DNA of 7,707 bases. Origin: Lysobacteraceae bacterium (GTDB lineage Bacteria; Pseudomonadota; Gammaproteobacteria; Xanthomonadales; Xanthomonadaceae). Within the stretch, counting starts at the first letter, position 1, and every line of letters starts with the position of its first letter. The stretch lies in the NCBI GenBank assembly GCA_017990865.1, contig JAGNNB010000136.1, forward strand, positions 1-7,707, read 5' to 3'. Below are positions 6,992-7,707 of the stretch, piece by piece. Position numbers and translations under genes: made by a program. The notes beneath the pieces are model-generated. The model was not told the DNA's origin. It made no database searches and worked only from the letters and a program-made list of their open reading frames with translations.

Positions 6992-7180
6992 GGTCTTGCT
7001 CCGCTTATCGCAACCTTGAAATGAGATCGAAGACATTATTTCACGCTGTACCGCGAACGCCACGTTCGAAGATGCCTCCCTTCCTTGCAGCGCCGCAAAA
7101 GAACAAAACGCTCCCTCTACACGCGGCCATTCGGTGAGACCGAAGCTGTTTCCTCTAGCCGCAGATTTATGGTGAAGCCG
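6984..7180. other. Non-coding stretch with small hairpins and a 24-base direct repeat
   Basis: No supported gene. It contains a hairpin with 6-base perfect arms (cgaacg/cgttcg, 7054-7068) and one with 5-base arms (tcggt/accga, 7131-7143). A 24-base segment at 7133-7156 recurs at 7171-7194 with 21 of 24 bases equal. The second copy runs into the start of the large repeat at 7181, so the first may be a remnant of that repeat's left edge. No strong terminator for lepB is seen. Confidence 0.5.
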
Positions 7181-7343
7181 AAGCTGTTCCCTCTCCCCGT
7201 GCCATGTACGGGGAGAGGGTGGCCGAAGGCCGGGTGAGGGGCGCTGTTCGCGACGCACCGCGACTCGATGAGTTCCGCATCCGGTCTTGCCCCTCATCCA
7301 GCGCTACGCGCCACCTTCTCCCCGCGTTGCGGGGAGAAGAGAA
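7181..7343. repeat. Intergenic mosaic repeat, copy 1 (inverted pair of hairpin modules)
   Basis: 163 bases that match 7491-7653 without gaps, with 17 differences by hand count (about 90% identity). Left module 7187-7243: a long hairpin with perfect 12-base arms (ccctctccccgt/acggggagaggg, 7189-7219), a short ggcc-gaa-ggcc hairpin (7221-7231), then gggtgaggggc. Right module 7288-7343: gcccctcatcc, a short gcgc-tac-gcgc hairpin, then a hairpin with perfect 11-base arms (7315-7339, loop gtt). The right module is the reverse complement of the left one with small changes. The gggtgaggggc and gcccctcatcc segments can pair across the core. The layout strongly recalls RIME-type intergenic mosaic elements of rhizobia and similar repeats in Xanthomonadaceae. 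No protein is encoded, so mobility would need an outside transposase. Confidence 0.88.
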
Positions 7344-7490
7344 GCCCTTGTGGGGGCGTAGGGACACCCTTGATACCGAAGGCGCTCCCGCTCACAGCGC
7401 CGCATTCGGCAAGATCGAAGGTGCTGTTTTTTCGAGGGTGTGATTTGCCGTAGCTAGCGCCTGCGTTGCGACGACGCGCGCCGCGCTGAA
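7344..7490. other. Spacer between the two repeats, with an imperfect hairpin
   Basis: No supported gene. An imperfect hairpin at 7376-7409 has arms ccgaa-ggcgct and agcgcc-(gca)-ttcgg, 11 pairs with a 3-base bulge and a 9-base loop. A T-run at 7427-7432 follows 17 bases later, which is too far for a standard intrinsic terminator. A small aggg-aca-ccct hairpin lies near 7357-7372. Confidence 0.4.
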
Positions 7491-7653
7491 AAGCACTTCC
7501 CTCTCCCCGTGCCATGCACGGGGAGAGGGTGGCCGCAGGCCGGGTGAGGGGCGCTTTTCGCGACGTACTGCGACTTGACGAGTCTCGCATCCGATCTCGC
7601 CCCTCATCCGGCGCTTCGCGCCACCTTCTCCCCGCATTGCGGGGAGAAGGGAA
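7491..7653. repeat. Intergenic mosaic repeat, copy 2 (inverted pair of hairpin modules)
   Basis: Second copy of the 7181-7343 element, offset by exactly 310 bases and in the same orientation. It is the more perfect copy. The left long hairpin has 14-base arms with a three-base loop (cat, 7499-7529). The cross-core stem extends to 13 pairs with one G-T. The right short hairpin is ggcgc-ttc-gcgcc (7610-7622). The right long hairpin has 12-base arms (7624-7650, loop att). The element is bounded by near-inverted ends, ttccctctcccc and ggggagaagggaa. The last 54 bases of the window (7654-7707) show no recognisable feature. Confidence 0.88.
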
Positions 7654-7707
7654 ATCCATTCAATGCGCTGCGTATTCTCCGCGCATCATTCGTCCACCAT
7701 CGCACCC

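Noticed and set aside
7180..7345. gaagc on both sides of repeat copy 1 as a target-site duplication
   Set aside because: Copy 2 has no matching flanking duplication, and the aagc before both copies is part of the shared repeat. Five bases are too few to support insertion.
7181..7653. CRISPR array
   Set aside because: Only two repeats, each ~163 bases with complex internal palindromes and a 147-base gap. This does not fit CRISPR repeat and spacer sizes, and no cas gene is present.
7204..7659. Small open frames on both strands across the repeats
   Set aside because: Their peptides are translations of the palindromic repeats, with the same segment recurring in both copies. No credible start sites or domains.

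Overview
The window is high-GC DNA with dense coding on the + strand. It looks like a gammaproteobacterial chromosome, most plausibly Xanthomonadaceae (Lysobacter or Luteimonas type). The reasons are the yoaA-tsaB gene pair, a PBP1B gene followed by a TPR lipoprotein gene, the strong GC bias at third codon positions, and the style of the intergenic palindromes. The taxonomic call is inference. All five genes run left to right; long open frames on the other strand are GC-driven shadows.

Positions 3-4835 read as one tightly packed operon: (1) the C-terminal transpeptidase part of the bifunctional peptidoglycan synthase PBP1B (mrcB, cut by the window edge) with a long, charged, probably helical tail; (2) a TPR lipoprotein that fits the outer-membrane PBP1B activator LpoP; (3) a DinG/XPD-family iron-sulfur DNA helicase of the YoaA type; (4) TsaB, a subunit of the tRNA t6A machinery. 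Joints 1/2 and 3/4 are ATGA stop-start overlaps and 2/3 is 5 bases apart, so translational coupling is likely. Genes 1 and 2 probably act together in cell-wall synthesis. Genes 3 and 4 are a conserved neighbour pair without an obvious shared function.

Positions 4889-6085 encode a secreted two-part protein, with an N-terminal beta-rich repeat-like domain and a C-terminal region resembling DUF3298/RsiV. Positions 6306-6983 encode a short single-membrane-span signal peptidase I with a divergent Box E.

Positions 6984-7707 hold no convincing gene. They contain two ~163-base copies of one intergenic repeat, exactly 310 bases apart and about 90% identical. Each copy is an inverted pair of ~55-base hairpin modules around a ~44-base core, resembling intergenic mosaic elements known from rhizobia and other proteobacteria. 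A related-looking palindrome lies in frame inside the yoaA gene (3122-3163). These repeats, the PBP1B tail with its lipoprotein partner, and the secreted protein are the parts most worth following up. I see no CRISPR array, tRNA, rRNA, insertion sequence or phage gene, and no clear evidence of a wholly new defence or mobile system.
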